Below are positions 25,011-36,198 of a DNA stretch of 64,000 bases, piece by piece (position 1 is the first letter of the stretch; each line of letters starts with the position of its first letter). Below the pieces are notes generated by a model. The model made no database searches. It was not told the origin of the DNA and saw nothing but the letters and a program-made list of their open reading frames with translations. Position numbers and translations under genes: made by a program. The stretch is from Manduca sexta (taxonomy: Eukaryota > Arthropoda > Insecta > Lepidoptera > Sphingidae). The stretch is from assembly GCF_014839805.1 (NCBI RefSeq), contig NC_051138.1, positions 10,600,983 to 10,664,982 on the forward strand. Direction: 5' to 3'.

Positions 25011-26233
25011 TGTTTGAATATTTGTCGCAACTAAACGCATTAATCGCTTAATGAATTTGGATGAAATTTGGCACACGGATAGACCGCGCTCTGGATTAAC
25101 ATATTGGCTACTTTCTATATCGGCAATTTTCTCCCGGAAGCAATATAATTTTTTTATCTGTTTTTTTTTTAAATAGGTGGCGCTGATATCGTACTGACTT
25201 ACATGACGCTACAGAGACTTTATAAAGACTTATAGCAGAAGAGATTTTTCACGCGGATGAACGCGCCACGTAGTCAAATACTATTTGCGACAGGGATCCT
25301 ATCTCGACTAAAACAACGTATACACTATGATAATCACAGTGATACATCATAAGTGTACAATCATCAACATGATTGTTATAACTGTCTATTCTATCTATCC
25401 GAAAAATAATATAATTCATTTTGTGAAGACGACAAATAAGATAAAATTTCGATTCTATCTGTACGTATTCTCTCCCAATTTATGATAACGCATCTACTTG
25501 TGTTTATCTTATCCTTTGTTATGAATATGATCATTATCCTATCACAAGAAATAAGTATATCATTCACACGTCTGAGTGGTCAGTGGCAGCGGATTAGGCC
25601 GTGAACCGTAAGATCTAGCTTCGATTCGCAGGGTTGGCATTATGTATATTTATTTAATAAATACAGTAATCCTGACTTTCGTGGAATTGGGGTTTATTTA
25701 ATGTCATAACAAGCCGGAAAGTACTCTTGGCAATAAAACTGAATATGTAAAAAATTCTATATCCAAAAAACTAGTGACGAAGGGTCCACATAACCCGATT
25801 TCTCGCGACTTCCTTTTATGTAAAATTTATACAAAATCTAATTATCATTAGAACGATTTTTAGACCGTATTCATGGATATTAACTTTATGTTGTTTCGAG
25901 TTTTCTTTCAGAAAAAAATACTTTTTACCACTACAAAAAACACATTTAAGTATCCAGAATACGGAATTTACGTCCTATGTGGCGATTAGCTCGTCTATCA
26001 CATCATAGGACGGAAAATTAACTTTGTCAAAAAATAGACACACTACATTCATAAAGCAGGGGAATTCGGAACATTAGTGTAATACAATAAAAACTGATTG
26101 GTAAAAAGACAATAAAATTATTCGATTTAATAATTTTGCTATGCATGCCTACCTATAATAAAAAATTTATTAACTATTATTACATTGAAATAAATTAAAC
26201 ACAAGAAAAAAATGGCAAGAAAAAAAAACATAC
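25011..26233. other. Non-coding DNA upstream of Helitron, repeat scraps
   Basis: No gene is recognised. Near 25570-25640 a tRNA-like phrase (GGTCAGTGGCAGCGG, then CTTCGATTCGCAGGG) suggests the head of a decayed SINE; a comparable one lies at 8935-9000. This is part of the proposed first intron of the sugar transporter. Confidence 0.35.
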
Positions 26234-26263
26234 CTGTTTAAGAAAAGCCTGTGATAACTGCAT
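26234..26263 (-). CDS. Sugar transporter (Tret1/GLUT-like), proposed first coding exon
   Basis: On the minus strand ATG at 26263 opens ten codons, MQLSQAFLKQ, that end exactly at a consensus donor (CAG/GTATGT). Joined in phase 0 to the exon at 3522-3657 the protein would begin MQLSQAFLKQ-LWLTFGASLA, a short cytoplasmic N-terminus followed by the first membrane helix, as expected for these transporters. An in-frame TGA lies upstream and no other in-frame ATG is present. A small upstream open frame of eight codons starts out of frame at about 26310. The DNA beyond is unusually GC-rich for the window, consistent with a promoter. The link across 22.6 kb is inference from phase and protein sense; another alternative first exon closer to exon 2 is possible. 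Confidence 0.55.
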
Positions 26264-26500
26264 GATAAACGGCAAACACAGATTACAAACACGATTGATG
26301 TCCGTTCATAGAGTTCGCTGACAATGACAGCGCGCGGCGCGTCTTGACCGCCGGCTCTTACTGCACTACGATCGGATTCTGATCACCTGTTTTGATTGCG
26401 GCCCAGGATATCCCTCTTAAGTGGCGGTCATGTGAGATGAATCTTGCGTTGATAGCGTCCGAGCCGCTATCGACCAGTCAGATTACACAAATTTAACTTT
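26264..26500 (-). promoter_or_regulatory. Likely 5' leader and promoter of the transporter
   Basis: This stretch (CAGCGCGCGGCGCGTCTTGA and GACCGCCGGCTCTTACTGC on plus, 26330-26360) is a local GC-rich island in very AT-rich surroundings. It lies directly upstream of the proposed first exon. An imperfect palindrome GTTGATAGCG...CGCTATCGAC at 26449-26476 could be a factor site. No TATA box is placed with confidence and the start site is unknown. Confidence 0.35.
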
Positions 26501-28150
26501 TAGCCTAGCAGTTTCATATAAAACTTAGACATGGATCAATTACAATGTTTACAATATTTTTATTAAAATTTTTATTTTGCGTAAACATAAGAAATCATTA
26601 GTTACCAACATATCGTAAGTTATATAAGCGACTTTATTTAAATAATAATCAAATATTCTCATGTACCATATACCTTCGGCGCCAATAGATACGACTGAAA
26701 ACGGATGAATATTCTAACGAAGGTACACGATTCGAGTAATATTTTTTTTAAATATATAGAAAAAAAAAGTACAAAAACGTCTTCTAAAACTATGTAGATA
26801 CGTTAAGTCTTGTTAGTTACATTAATTAATTACACAACATTGCGAAAATATTGAACTTCAACGAGATCAAATACTTTCTCACATGCATAATGTTACACAC
26901 GATTTTAATGGCTTAACACAAAAATAGGCAAACGAAACGAAATTGAAACAAGGGCGTGAGTTACTTTTTGAATCTGTCTTTTCAATTCGTAAGGATACTT
27001 CTCTTTGAGAATTAAAGCACGTGCGCCCAGTTTATCTCTTTTATATTAATTACATGTATTTGTACGGGCTATGAAATTGCTTTATTTCTTTCACAGTATC
27101 TCACTAAACTACTACTCAAGAATTATCAATATATCGTGTACATATGTCTACAGCATAAATTTGTATGAACCTATATATTCGAAACTACGAAAAAAACCAC
27201 ATACCTATATATGCCTAGACAGATACCTTATATATATACCTGTGCTATAGTGAATAATGACCTTTGCCACTTAAATATTTTATCCGTACAAAAAAGTATA
27301 ATAATGGTTGAAGGTATATTAAAATTATAATAATTTAAAAATTAACATAGGTAATATGCAAAATTCTTTGATGTGTACGAACTTGCTTCCACCTGTTTTA
27401 TAATTATAATTTTATATTATACAGTAATTTACATTCTTTAAGTTAGAATATCAAGGTATCATAAGAAAAATATATAAATTAAAATGCGGAGGTATACATA
27501 TTTGTTGGGACACAACAGTATCACACAAAGTGCTGACGCAACAAAAATTATGCCATGAGTATTTGGATTATGAATCACGCGTGTCACGAACATTATCTAC
27601 CTGCAGGACTCGAACCTACGGCCTCTCGCTTGGCAACCTACTCAAGGCCAACTCAAAGGCTGTTAGTGTAATTTGGGGGACTTACCAATAATTCGGCAAG
27701 TTTAATGCAACCATGCGAATAAGTATCGATATTATAGGAACAATAAAACCAATATGTTTTTAAAAGAATGTGCGGGTTATCGGCATAGTCCGGTTACAAA
27801 GTTTTCAAACAACATATTACAAATATCTAACGTAATATTATCGTTAATATGTGAACAGTGGGTTGTTTAACATTTACCGATATGCTCTATTATCTTGGTC
27901 CGTCGTGCGCGACGATTGACATGTCTTAGAATAAGATTACAAATAACTGGATATAGGTTTCACATGTGGTTTAAATAAAATAGATCCTTAATTACAGGCA
28001 TATTAGACTATAGTAACTATAGACTATTTCAAATGTTTTTTTTTTATGATAATGAATTCATTACACTGGTGAGTAGAGTCCAGTTGGAGTATGTACTGAC
28101 GATGGATGATTATCCTTCGACAGTCAACACAATTATACCCGCCTGTTCAA
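26500..28150. other. AT-rich intergenic DNA
   Basis: No gene is recognised. At 27590-27640 the minus strand reads GAGTAGGTTGCCAAGCGAGAGG then GTAGGTTCGAGTCC, which looks like an anticodon-arm to box B segment of a tRNA-derived SINE; the rest of the element is not recognisable and it does not fold as a complete tRNA. Confidence 0.35.
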
Positions 28151-28159
28151 TACGGGATA

Positions 28160-28400
28160 TACAAAAAAAAAAAATCTGTGTATTCTTTGTGAATTTATCG
28201 TTCGCTTTAACGTTGAAGGAAAACATCGTGAGGAAACCTGCCCATTTGAGAAGTTCTCTATAGGAATTTCGAAGGTGTACCAAACCGCACTAGGCCAGCG
28301 TGGTGGACTAAGGCCTAATCCCTCTCAGTAGTATAGGAGGCCCGTGTTCAGCAGTGGGCAAGTATATAATACAGGGCTGATATTATTATTATTATTACGG
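28160..28400 (+). mobile_element. SINE family A, 5'-truncated copy
   Basis: Contains the ordered blocks GAATTTATCGTTCGCTTTAACG, GAAAACATCGTGAGGAAACC, GAAGTTCTCTATAGGAATTTCG, GTGGTGGACTAAGGCC, GGAGGCCCGTGTTCAGCAG and AATACAGGGCTGATATTATT, ending in (ATT)n. These match the complete copy at 35634-35966. The tRNA-like head is missing. Confidence 0.8.
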
Positions 28401-29559
28401 TGGCTGTTAGCCAGATGGATACGAACAACGTCACCACTTACAAAACCAGAGCCTGATATTGTGCAGCTCTCTAAAAGCTTTCGATAATATTTAGATCAAA
28501 CCGTCTTTTGATCCGATTTTATTAAAAAAAATCGCCGCAAACGTCCTTGTAATGCAGTGCGATCTTAAATGGATCGCAACAAAAAGGAAATCATTCATGG
28601 ACAATAGTCACGCAGACGTGCGCGATTGTTTCTTTACCGCGAACTGTTTGCCCTCTTGTGGCTAACTGCTAAGGAGCTACCCATTGATAAGAATTGCCCA
28701 TCGCAGTCAAAACAAATATTTATATTGTGAACCACAAGTTACGATATGTCCATTCAAGAATCGAAATGAATAAATTTACGGATATTTGCGTAATGTTTGG
28801 TTAAGGCCCTCTCCCGAGCAAACGGCCTTGAGCATTCATTCTATATATTTACGGTGCCCGAGTTATGGGCTGGAATATGCAAAGATATACGAGTAATTTA
28901 ATCTATTTAAGGCATATTTGAAAAAATAACTAACTTCAAGACACTGTGAGCTCATTCTGCGTAGATCGGACCACCAACAGCTAAAACTTTAAAAAAGTTG
29001 TATAATTGTAAAATGTAGGTAGATATTGTAACTTTGACTTTACGGGTGAACATCACCTCACACCTCCCCGTGAACACGAAGGCTGCAAAGTCTTCGAAAC
29101 ATCGGGAGAAAATAAAATACTAAAACCGCGATAGAATCCGAAAATTAGTTTAATTTAAAAATAACTAAAATAATCCTCATTAAATCCTTTCGTTGCAAAT
29201 TAAAATTACTTGTACTTTAGATTAACGAATGAAATTTTTTAATGGCATTTTCATTTCGAATTTAGTTAAACACTTTACACATTAAGGAAAATTTAAAAAA
29301 TCAAAGTAAGGAAAACATATTGTAGTAATATTGAGTTGTTTCTTTTCTAATAGTTTCTTAAAACACTGTTAACGCATAGTTTAGCTGGAGGCACCTCCTA
29401 CTGACATCGAGCTGTTAAGAATACCTATCTAATTTATTTTTCTGAGATCCACATATATGTTGTGTAACGTGTATGAGACTTGGGCTAAACAGGAACCTAG
29501 ACGTTTGCCATTCGCTATACCAACGTTTTGGATAGAATCAAAAGATCATATAAGCGATT

Positions 29560-30245
29560 TTAAGAAAGTGTAGCCCACGCGTGAATCACTTACTCCATAA
29601 TAATGTTAAAAATGCTCCTTTAGTGAATCCTGATGACATATTTTTACCAGCGTTGCATATAAAATTCGGCTTAATGAAAATTATATGTGGCTATGCCGAA
29701 ATAAAGATTGCTAAAGCTAAAGGTGCGTTCGCTTGTATCCGTCCAGTATGGCAGTCAAAACACCTCTCCCGTAGAGTGAAACTAAGTCTATTTAACACCA
29801 ATATGAAAATCGTGCTACTGTACGGATGTGCGACGCGGAAAGTCAAAGCGATCACACAACAACTCCAAGTCTCTATAAACAGATGCGAGAAATCCTGAAG
29901 ATCTTCTGGCCAGACACTATCGCCAATATAGACCTGTGGAGGGAGTGCCACGAAGATCCTGTCGATTTGCAGATCCGACGTCGCAAATGGAGCTGGATTG
30001 GTCATACTTTGCGTAAGGATTCGGATAACATAGCAAGGCAAGCCTTGGATTGGAATCCCCAAGGCCTGGCGGCACTCCATTGTGGCAGAAGCCCAGGGCA
30101 TCGGTCTCACCTGGAGTGAAGTTAAGCGAAAGGCAGATAAGAATGGCGTAACTTTGTGTATACACAAAGTAGCCTAGTAGGAGGGTAGCCTCTGCCCCGC
30201 CGCGGTGGGGACTTAGGACCAGAAGAAGATTGCCGAAAGATAGCA
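29560..30245 (+). pseudogene. LINE reverse-transcriptase C-terminal remnant
   Basis: Two frames joined by a frameshift near 29880 read LHIKFGLMK (expected near the end of the RT domain), WQSKHLSRRVKLSLFNTN, VLLYGCATRKV, then DLQIRRRKWSWIGHTLRK, ARQALDWNPQG and a closing TWSEVKRKA. The order K-LS...K-LFN-VLLYGxE-W, then RRRKWxWIGHTLRK and ALxWNPQG, is the conserved C-terminus of a LINE clade frequent in invertebrates (CR1/Daphne-like or RTE-X-like; I cannot separate these). Frameshifts, a stop and loss of the upstream RT motifs show it is dead. Confidence 0.7.
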
Positions 30246-30264
30246 GTGTTTTATATGTCTAAAA

Positions 30265-30700
30265 GAAAAGTTCCCCAAACTTAGCAAGGCTTAAATTATA
30301 GAGGGTATATTTGTAGGGCCGCAAATACGGTCACTGATAAAGATTAAAGATTTTGAAGAAAAATTTTATGATCTAACAAAAGGCGCCTGGAAAAGTTTTG
30401 TGAACATTATCCAAAAATTTTTAGGAAACTATTAAGCGGGAAAATACAAAGATTTAATAGAAGAATTTCTAATGTCATATAAAGCTTTGGGGTGTAACAT
30501 GTCCTTAAAAATACACATGCTGCACTCTCATTTGATTTTTTTCTTACAAACTTGGGTGCTGTGAGTGATGTACAAGGTGAGAGGTTTCATCAGAACATTT
30601 CCTTAATGTAGAAGCGCTACCAAGGGAAATGGAGTCCACAAATGCTAGCAGATTATATATAGAGACCTACCAGAAACTAAATATTCCCGAAAATGAAAAT
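30265..30700 (+). pseudogene. Transposon-type ORF fragment (GERFHQ...KRYQGKWSP)
   Basis: With a few in-frame stops the plus strand reads EKFPKLSKA, VGPQIRSLIKIKDFEEKF, AWKSFVNIIQKFLGNY, YKALGCNMSLKIHMLHSHL, GAVSDVQGERFHQNIS and KRYQGKWSPQMLADY. The block GERFHQ-(8)-KRYQGKWSPxMLADY is one I recall from many multicopy uncharacterised insect proteins of transposon origin. I do not know the transposon superfamily. The stops show the copy is inactive. Confidence 0.55.
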
Positions 30701-31226
30701 TATCTATTGTACATTATACAATAAATTCGTTCGTAGTGTAGCTAATTTTTCTATTTATATAAATAAATAGGTATTATATGTTTCTATATCACAAGGATAC
30801 CTGATTTGTCATTTTTTTTTTCTTGATATAAGTATTAATGCTTGAAGGCAATATATTCGAAATTTTACATAAGCTTTCGTGTGACAAAAAAAGTTAAAAT
30901 TTTGTTGACCAGTGTTATCTTTGTATTACAATTATTTGTGGTCATATCACTGATAACACTCGCCAATATTTGAATATGCTTCTTCGAAAAGCACACATGT
31001 CTGAAAATGTAACAAGTTTAGGAAATGGAAAAAAACTTATTATCTTCTAAAGTAGTGTAAATACTATTAAATTTATTTTTGGGTTACAATTTAGGTTCCA
31101 TTAGAAATGAAAAATTACAGAAGTTTTATTGCTATGTGTTATTATTTTGTTACAATAAAAAATATGGTGAGGGTATTTATAGCACTCTTTTGCTACAATA
31201 TTACTGAACTTTTGACAGACCGAGGC

Positions 31227-31732
31227 TACTTCGACAAGGCGGTCAAACATCCGAACCCGCTTATTAGGCCCAATTCCAAAAACACTCCTTTCGACCGCGC
31301 AAAATGGAGAAAGCTGCGTTTCGTTCTAACAGACCCAGAGAACGATATAACTCTGGCAATCCGCCTCAAGCACGAGCAGCTTAAAAAGCTCAAACATTCT
31401 ACACCACCGCAGCTCCGTCCTCACCGCCGAGGACCCCGCCGCGTCCCCGGTCCTCCCGACCCTTCTGATAATTCTGGCCCGCGTGCCGATGTAAACCAGG
31501 TAGACTGTTAGGTCGCTTGCGCACCTCTCACGTTACCCATAATCGTTGATGTCTCCACATCTTCTCTCAGTGGCCGTCCTGAGCCGAGGCCGTGACCCTG
31601 TAGAGGGTCACCCTCAGCATGGTCACTTGAGGGCTCGTAGTACCTAAAGCACTCACCCACAAGACCGGTGTGTTTGTATAAACCGGCCCTGCCAGGCTAA
31701 CAAACGTATATGTTAGTTCAAAAAAAAAATAA
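31227..31732 (+). mobile_element. 5'-truncated non-LTR element with 12-bp target duplication
   Basis: The insert begins just after ACAGACCGAGGC (31215-31226), ends in an A-rich tail and is followed by the same 12 bases (31733-31744). It holds the end of an ORF that runs to TAG near 31511. The reading upstream of 31227 belongs to the target, so the 134-codon open frame starting at 31107 is a chimera of flank and element. The element part starts near TSTRRSNIRT/YFDKAVKHPN, contains DRAKWRKLRFVLTD and a Pro-rich basic end (PHRRGPRRVPGPPDP). Codon use and GC content differ sharply from the neighbours. Clade not assigned. Confidence 0.7.
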
Positions 31733-32238
31733 ACAGACCGAGGCAATCGGTTGGATGGTGAATTATTAGCGAAAATATATAAATATATTCTGCACCCAGT
31801 TATAGTTATTTTTATTGTTTAATCATTTCGCTTCAGTTTCTAACAATATAATATACTTACATTTATAGATATTGTATATTTATGTGATTTATCCTTTTTG
31901 AAATTGCATATTTATTTTCATAGAACATAAATGGCAACACTAGGGTGGTCGATGTTACCAGCGTTAGACGAGGAACATCGATAGTTATAAAGAAAGACAT
32001 TACACAGTATAGTTAATACTAATAATAATAATAATAAGTCATTGTCTTATTTGAGATGTCCGTGTGACGAAATATAACAGCGTCCTTATGTAGTAATACA
32101 AAAATTACATATTTACAGTAAATGTGATAACATGCTCATTAAAAACATAAAAATCACGATATGGATAAAATATGGAATATTTCACATTGGTGTTTTGCTA
32201 TTTCACATTAGATTAAGTAACCATTATTTGAAGGTTAA

Positions 32239-32562
32239 TAATAATAATATCAGCCCTGTATTATATACTTGCCCACTGCTGAGCACGGGCCTCCTCTACT
32301 ACTGAGAGGGATTAGGCCTAAGTCCACCATGCTTGCCTAGTGCGGATTGGTAGACTTCACACACCTTCGAAATTCCTATAGAGAACTTCTCAGATGTGCT
32401 GGTTTCCTCACGATGTTTTCCTTCACCGTTAAAGCGAACGATAAATTCACAAATAATACACACATGATTTTTTAGAATAGTCAGAGGTGTGTGCCCTTGG
32501 AATTTAAACCTGCGGACATTTGTCTTGGCAGTCCGTTCCACACCCAACTAGGCTATCGCCGC
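32239..32562 (-). mobile_element. SINE family A, near-complete copy
   Basis: On the minus strand the tRNA-like head (AAGCGGCGATAGCCTAGTTGG at about 32562, then AATTCCAAGGGCACACACC) leads into the same body as 35634-35966 and ends with (TTA)n at the left. AAGGTTA occurs just outside both ends (near 32232 and 32564) and may be the target duplication. Box B is altered (GGTTTAAATTCC). Confidence 0.8.
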
Positions 32563-33879
32563 TTAAAGGTTAGTGAGCTTAAATTAAAGTTTTTGTATGA
32601 TAATCTTCCCAATGTACGTTCTATATAATATTAGAACTCTTTGGTTATAAATAATTATTTGTGACAATATGAGCTCGAGTACGGCGAAATAAAATTATAT
32701 TTGATATAATATATAGATGGCGGAGCTCAAGACATAAGCCACCGGCGCTAAGGGATTCAAAGTCAGGAATGTCCTCACAATGCGCGCCGTGTCCAGCAAT
32801 ACTACCTTCTGCATCAAGGCCCTAAGCTAACGGACAATTGAGAGCTATATATAATCATATTATATTGCTGTGAATCGTCTCGTAGATAGTCTTTTCTAGA
32901 TATATCTGTGTCATAACAAGGATAAATTTGTACTTATAGATTGCGTGCTTCTTGTGAAAGAAAAACTACTTACCTAAGAACTGTATAAATGATAAGAATG
33001 ACAATATAATTTCCTACGACACCCATATTTATTATTTACACAATTGTAAATAAAAAAAATATAATGTAAGAGGTCTTGGTTTCGAATCTCGGGTCAGAAA
33101 AAATTAAATTACGGTTTATGTTTGTGTCCTGGTTGCAGATGTATATAATATACAACATACGTTGTTACCTATGGATATCGGAATTGCGCATGAGCTTCTC
33201 GATTAAATGAGTTATCTTTCGGTTAATTCGAACCACATGCATCGGCATTCACGGCCATCAGACTAAACTCGTGATCAGAGAAAACAGATTATCGTGAATG
33301 AATTAACAGTAGCGGCCTTAAACGACGCGAGGTCTCACATGAAAGCATAATAAAAATCGACACGACGCCGGGGTAAAAAAATATTCCCGGTTTAAACAGT
33401 TTCGTCTGTAACAATGTAGAAATCTCCAAGGTACCGAGCGGGGCCCTCTAGCCGCGAGGCCCCGTGCGTTTGCCCAATTTGCCTCCATCTAAAACCGGCT
33501 CTGTGTAGATACAGGCATAGCAAGATCACAATTGCACCTGATGGTAGGTGGAGTGGTTTCCAGAGTGTCGACTCATGAAATATGTCTATCGTTGGCCAGT
33601 CGACAATAGGGTATTAGACACTCTTTTTTGAAAAGTGTCTCAAATTAATCTTAAGGTGATAAAAAACCACTAGAATTTTTATAAAATAAAATATTCAATC
33701 AATAAGTGCCATAAAAATACATGGAAATATTACATTTTAAATATTCACGCGTAAATAAACGAAAACGCTTGAGGCCACGTTGTTGACGTCATCTCGACAG
33801 TAAACATCAAGTAAAAACGGTATGCATAGAGAAAGAGGAAATTATTACAATTAAAATGAGCTACTATCCTTATCATTAG
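32563..33879. other. Intergenic DNA with repeat fragments
   Basis: No host gene is recognised. A block near 32715-32835 and another near 33420-33600 (GCGGGGCCCTCTAGCCGCGAGGCCCCG hairpin region, then ATTGCACCTGATGGTAGGTGG) are GC-rich and repeat-like, of unknown family. A short tRNA-like phrase, GGTTTCGAATCTCGGG, lies near 33078. Confidence 0.35.
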
Positions 33880-34056
33880 TGTGTTGTTCCTGAATGTAAG
33901 AATGCTAGTGTAATAACGCCGAACAAATTGAGGATTCAAGTGCAAACTGATATAACTATGAAGAAAAGTTGGTTACAACTTGTAAGAAAAGATCGAAATT
34001 TATTGTCTGAAAAATTTGTCTATTTCGATGAATTAGAAATAGTGAACGCGTATTGA
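33880..34056 (+). pseudogene. THAP zinc-finger fragment, transposon-derived
   Basis: The frame starting at TGT 33880 reads CVVPECKNASVITPNKLRIQ, then KKSWLQLVRKD, LLSEKFVYFDE and stops at TGA 34054. THAP domains carry C-x(2-4)-C near the start, a central W and a later C-x2-H, usually in FCEDHF. Here the first Cys pair and the Trp are present but FCEDHF has become YFDELE, so the zinc site is broken. There is no ATG in frame close by. THAP domains in insects occur both in host factors and in P-element-like or other DNA transposons; an isolated broken domain is best taken as a transposon relic. Tandem CRE-like TGACGTCA sites flank it (33785, 34098). Confidence 0.6.
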
Positions 34057-35529
34057 CACTTCAAGTAGTTTACTGCCGTTCTGAGTCATTGCCTTGATGA
34101 CGTCATGTCATGGTGGTACTCGTTTCGCATACTTTTTTATAAAACAGATAGAAAAGTCAAAACTTTGAATTGTATCTAAAAAAATATTTTATAATTTTAT
34201 GAACTGAAACTACTATTTTCCGATTGCTATAAGATTAAACTATCTTATTCATGTATTTTTGGATTTTTTTCACATAGACTAAAATACCTTATTATGCTGG
34301 CCTGTTTACGGCTGAAGAAAAACAGGCTGATCCCAGAACGCGACGCATGTGGGCCACTATATCGTGTTTTAACACCTTGTGTTTACGGTGGTCGCTATCC
34401 GGGCGGATTTAAAATATATCCAGCCACCAAAATGCTTTTCTTAATATGGTATGTATTTTTTGCGGAAATGTGGAACCAAAAATGTATCACCGTAAACATT
34501 TTCCTTTTTTAGTTATTTTTTATGTATGTTATAATATACGTGTTAACATTTATCAAGTTCAAGACCTTGTAAAAAATTACTATACTAAATGCAGCGTTAT
34601 CATGGAAGGTCGATCGCACAGTTAGTATAATGGTATGAAATAGTTCTATAATAGTTCACAGAGCAACTACGGGCAAGGAAAACGTACTGAATAAACATAA
34701 TACTTCAAACTGTACTTTGTGGCATTCTAAGTTTCATTTTGAACATATATTGAATGTACTTGAAAAATCATAATTTACTTCGCTTGCTCTCGCGACAATT
34801 TTGGCTAAAATCTTTCTGAATCTTCAGTTTGGCTAAGTATTAGTTATACAATATCGAATAATACGATTTCTATACACGGCCAAGGCGAAGTAACCTGATA
34901 AAAAGTGAAGAAGTTTCAATACATTTTTTTTTTGAGTTTCAAATCAAGTATCGATTGACGAGATACAATTTTCCAATAATATATTATTACTATGCCGTAA
35001 TTGTATATTATTACATTTAATACATAAATTATTATTCACACCTGGCAAACTACAACGCCAATCCTTAGTCACACCAGATGTCCCCAACGGAAAACACATT
35101 ACACAAAATATTAGCACAAAAATTGTGAAAACTGAACATGTGATGTTTACCTTTATTATTGACTGATACAATTCAGTCGAAAACTACAAACTACAGTTTG
35201 CGTTCACATTATCGATGTGGGTCATGGTGTTTATTAGTGTCGTTAAATGGATCTAATATATAAAAAAGACTAATGTTGGCCTACTCCTTGTTGTTTCCTT
35301 TATGTGCTAACAGTTTGATCAACGATCTTGACATTAAGGTAATTTAAGGTCGCGCGTATATTTATTTAATGACTGACCTAAGATACGATGCAAAAGGATC
35401 TAAGTTGAGAATATTATAATTATTTCCACCCACTTTTAGTAGTCAAATTTATGCAATATGAGTACATGCAGCTTAGAAATAGAGGTATAGTAGTAGGTTT
35501 AAGTACGTGACAGGGATAGATCACAGACT

Positions 35530-36010
35530 AAATATATTGTATACACCTAGAAATTTATGCCGCCAAACAGTATTGTACAAGGTTTATTGTGTTCCAGTTT
35601 GAAGGACATTGTACTTAGCTAATGCAGTTACTAGAAGTGGCGATAGCCTAATTAGGTGTGGAACGGACTGCCAAGACGAATGTCCGCAGGTTCAAATCCC
35701 AAGGCCACACACCTCTGACTTTTCTAAAATCATGTATGTATTCTTTGTGAATTTATTGTTCGCTTTAACGGTGAAGGAAAACATCGCGAGGAAGCCTGCA
35801 CATCTGAGAAGTTCTCTATAGGAATTTCGAAGGTGTCTGAAGTCTACCAATCCGCACTAAGCCAGCGTGGTGGACTAAGGCCTAATCCCTCTCAGTAGTA
35901 GAGGAGGCCCGTGCTCAGCAGTGGGCAAGTATACAGGCATACAGGGCTGATATTATTATTATTATGTAATGCAGTTACTAAACATTATAACAGTTCATAA
36001 TTAAATCTGA
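35530..36010 (+). repeat. Non-LTR 3' UTR relic split by a SINE
   Basis: GCCGCCAAACAGTATTGTAC, TTGTGTTCCAGTTTGAAGGA and AGCTAATGCAGTTACTA form the tail of a lepidopteran LINE, also glimpsed at 51295-51350. The SINE at 35634-35966 is inserted in it, and the LINE sequence resumes with AACATTATAAC. Confidence 0.55.
35634..35966 (+). mobile_element. SINE family A, complete copy with 14-bp target duplication
   Basis: It begins GAAGTGGCGATAGCCTAATTAGG, a box A-like tRNA head, has a box B-like GGTTCAAATCCC near 35691, a roughly 200-bp body and an (ATT)n tail. TAATGCAGTTACTA is duplicated perfectly on both sides (35620-35633 and 35967-35980). This is the reference copy here for the family seen at 28160, 32239, 40577 and 62440. 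RNA polymerase III would transcribe it from the internal boxes. Confidence 0.88.
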
Positions 36011-36198
36011 CTACCTCATAAGCGGCTTCCCTACCTCGTCAAGACATATAAAAATATGCTAATCGGAATATCTAATGGGATAACGCGAACCGTCACTTAT
36101 CTTTATAAATTTGTATCTTTATTATAGCGATAATCGTTATCGCTTGGTCATTATTTTCAGTAGGTTGTACTTAGTGCGAAACTTACACCAGAACCAAA

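Noticed and set aside
29691..30167. 158-codon minus-strand open frame
   Set aside because: It is antisense to the LINE RT remnant, whose plus-strand peptides (DLQIRRRKWSWIGHTLRK) are recognisable; the minus frame resembles nothing.
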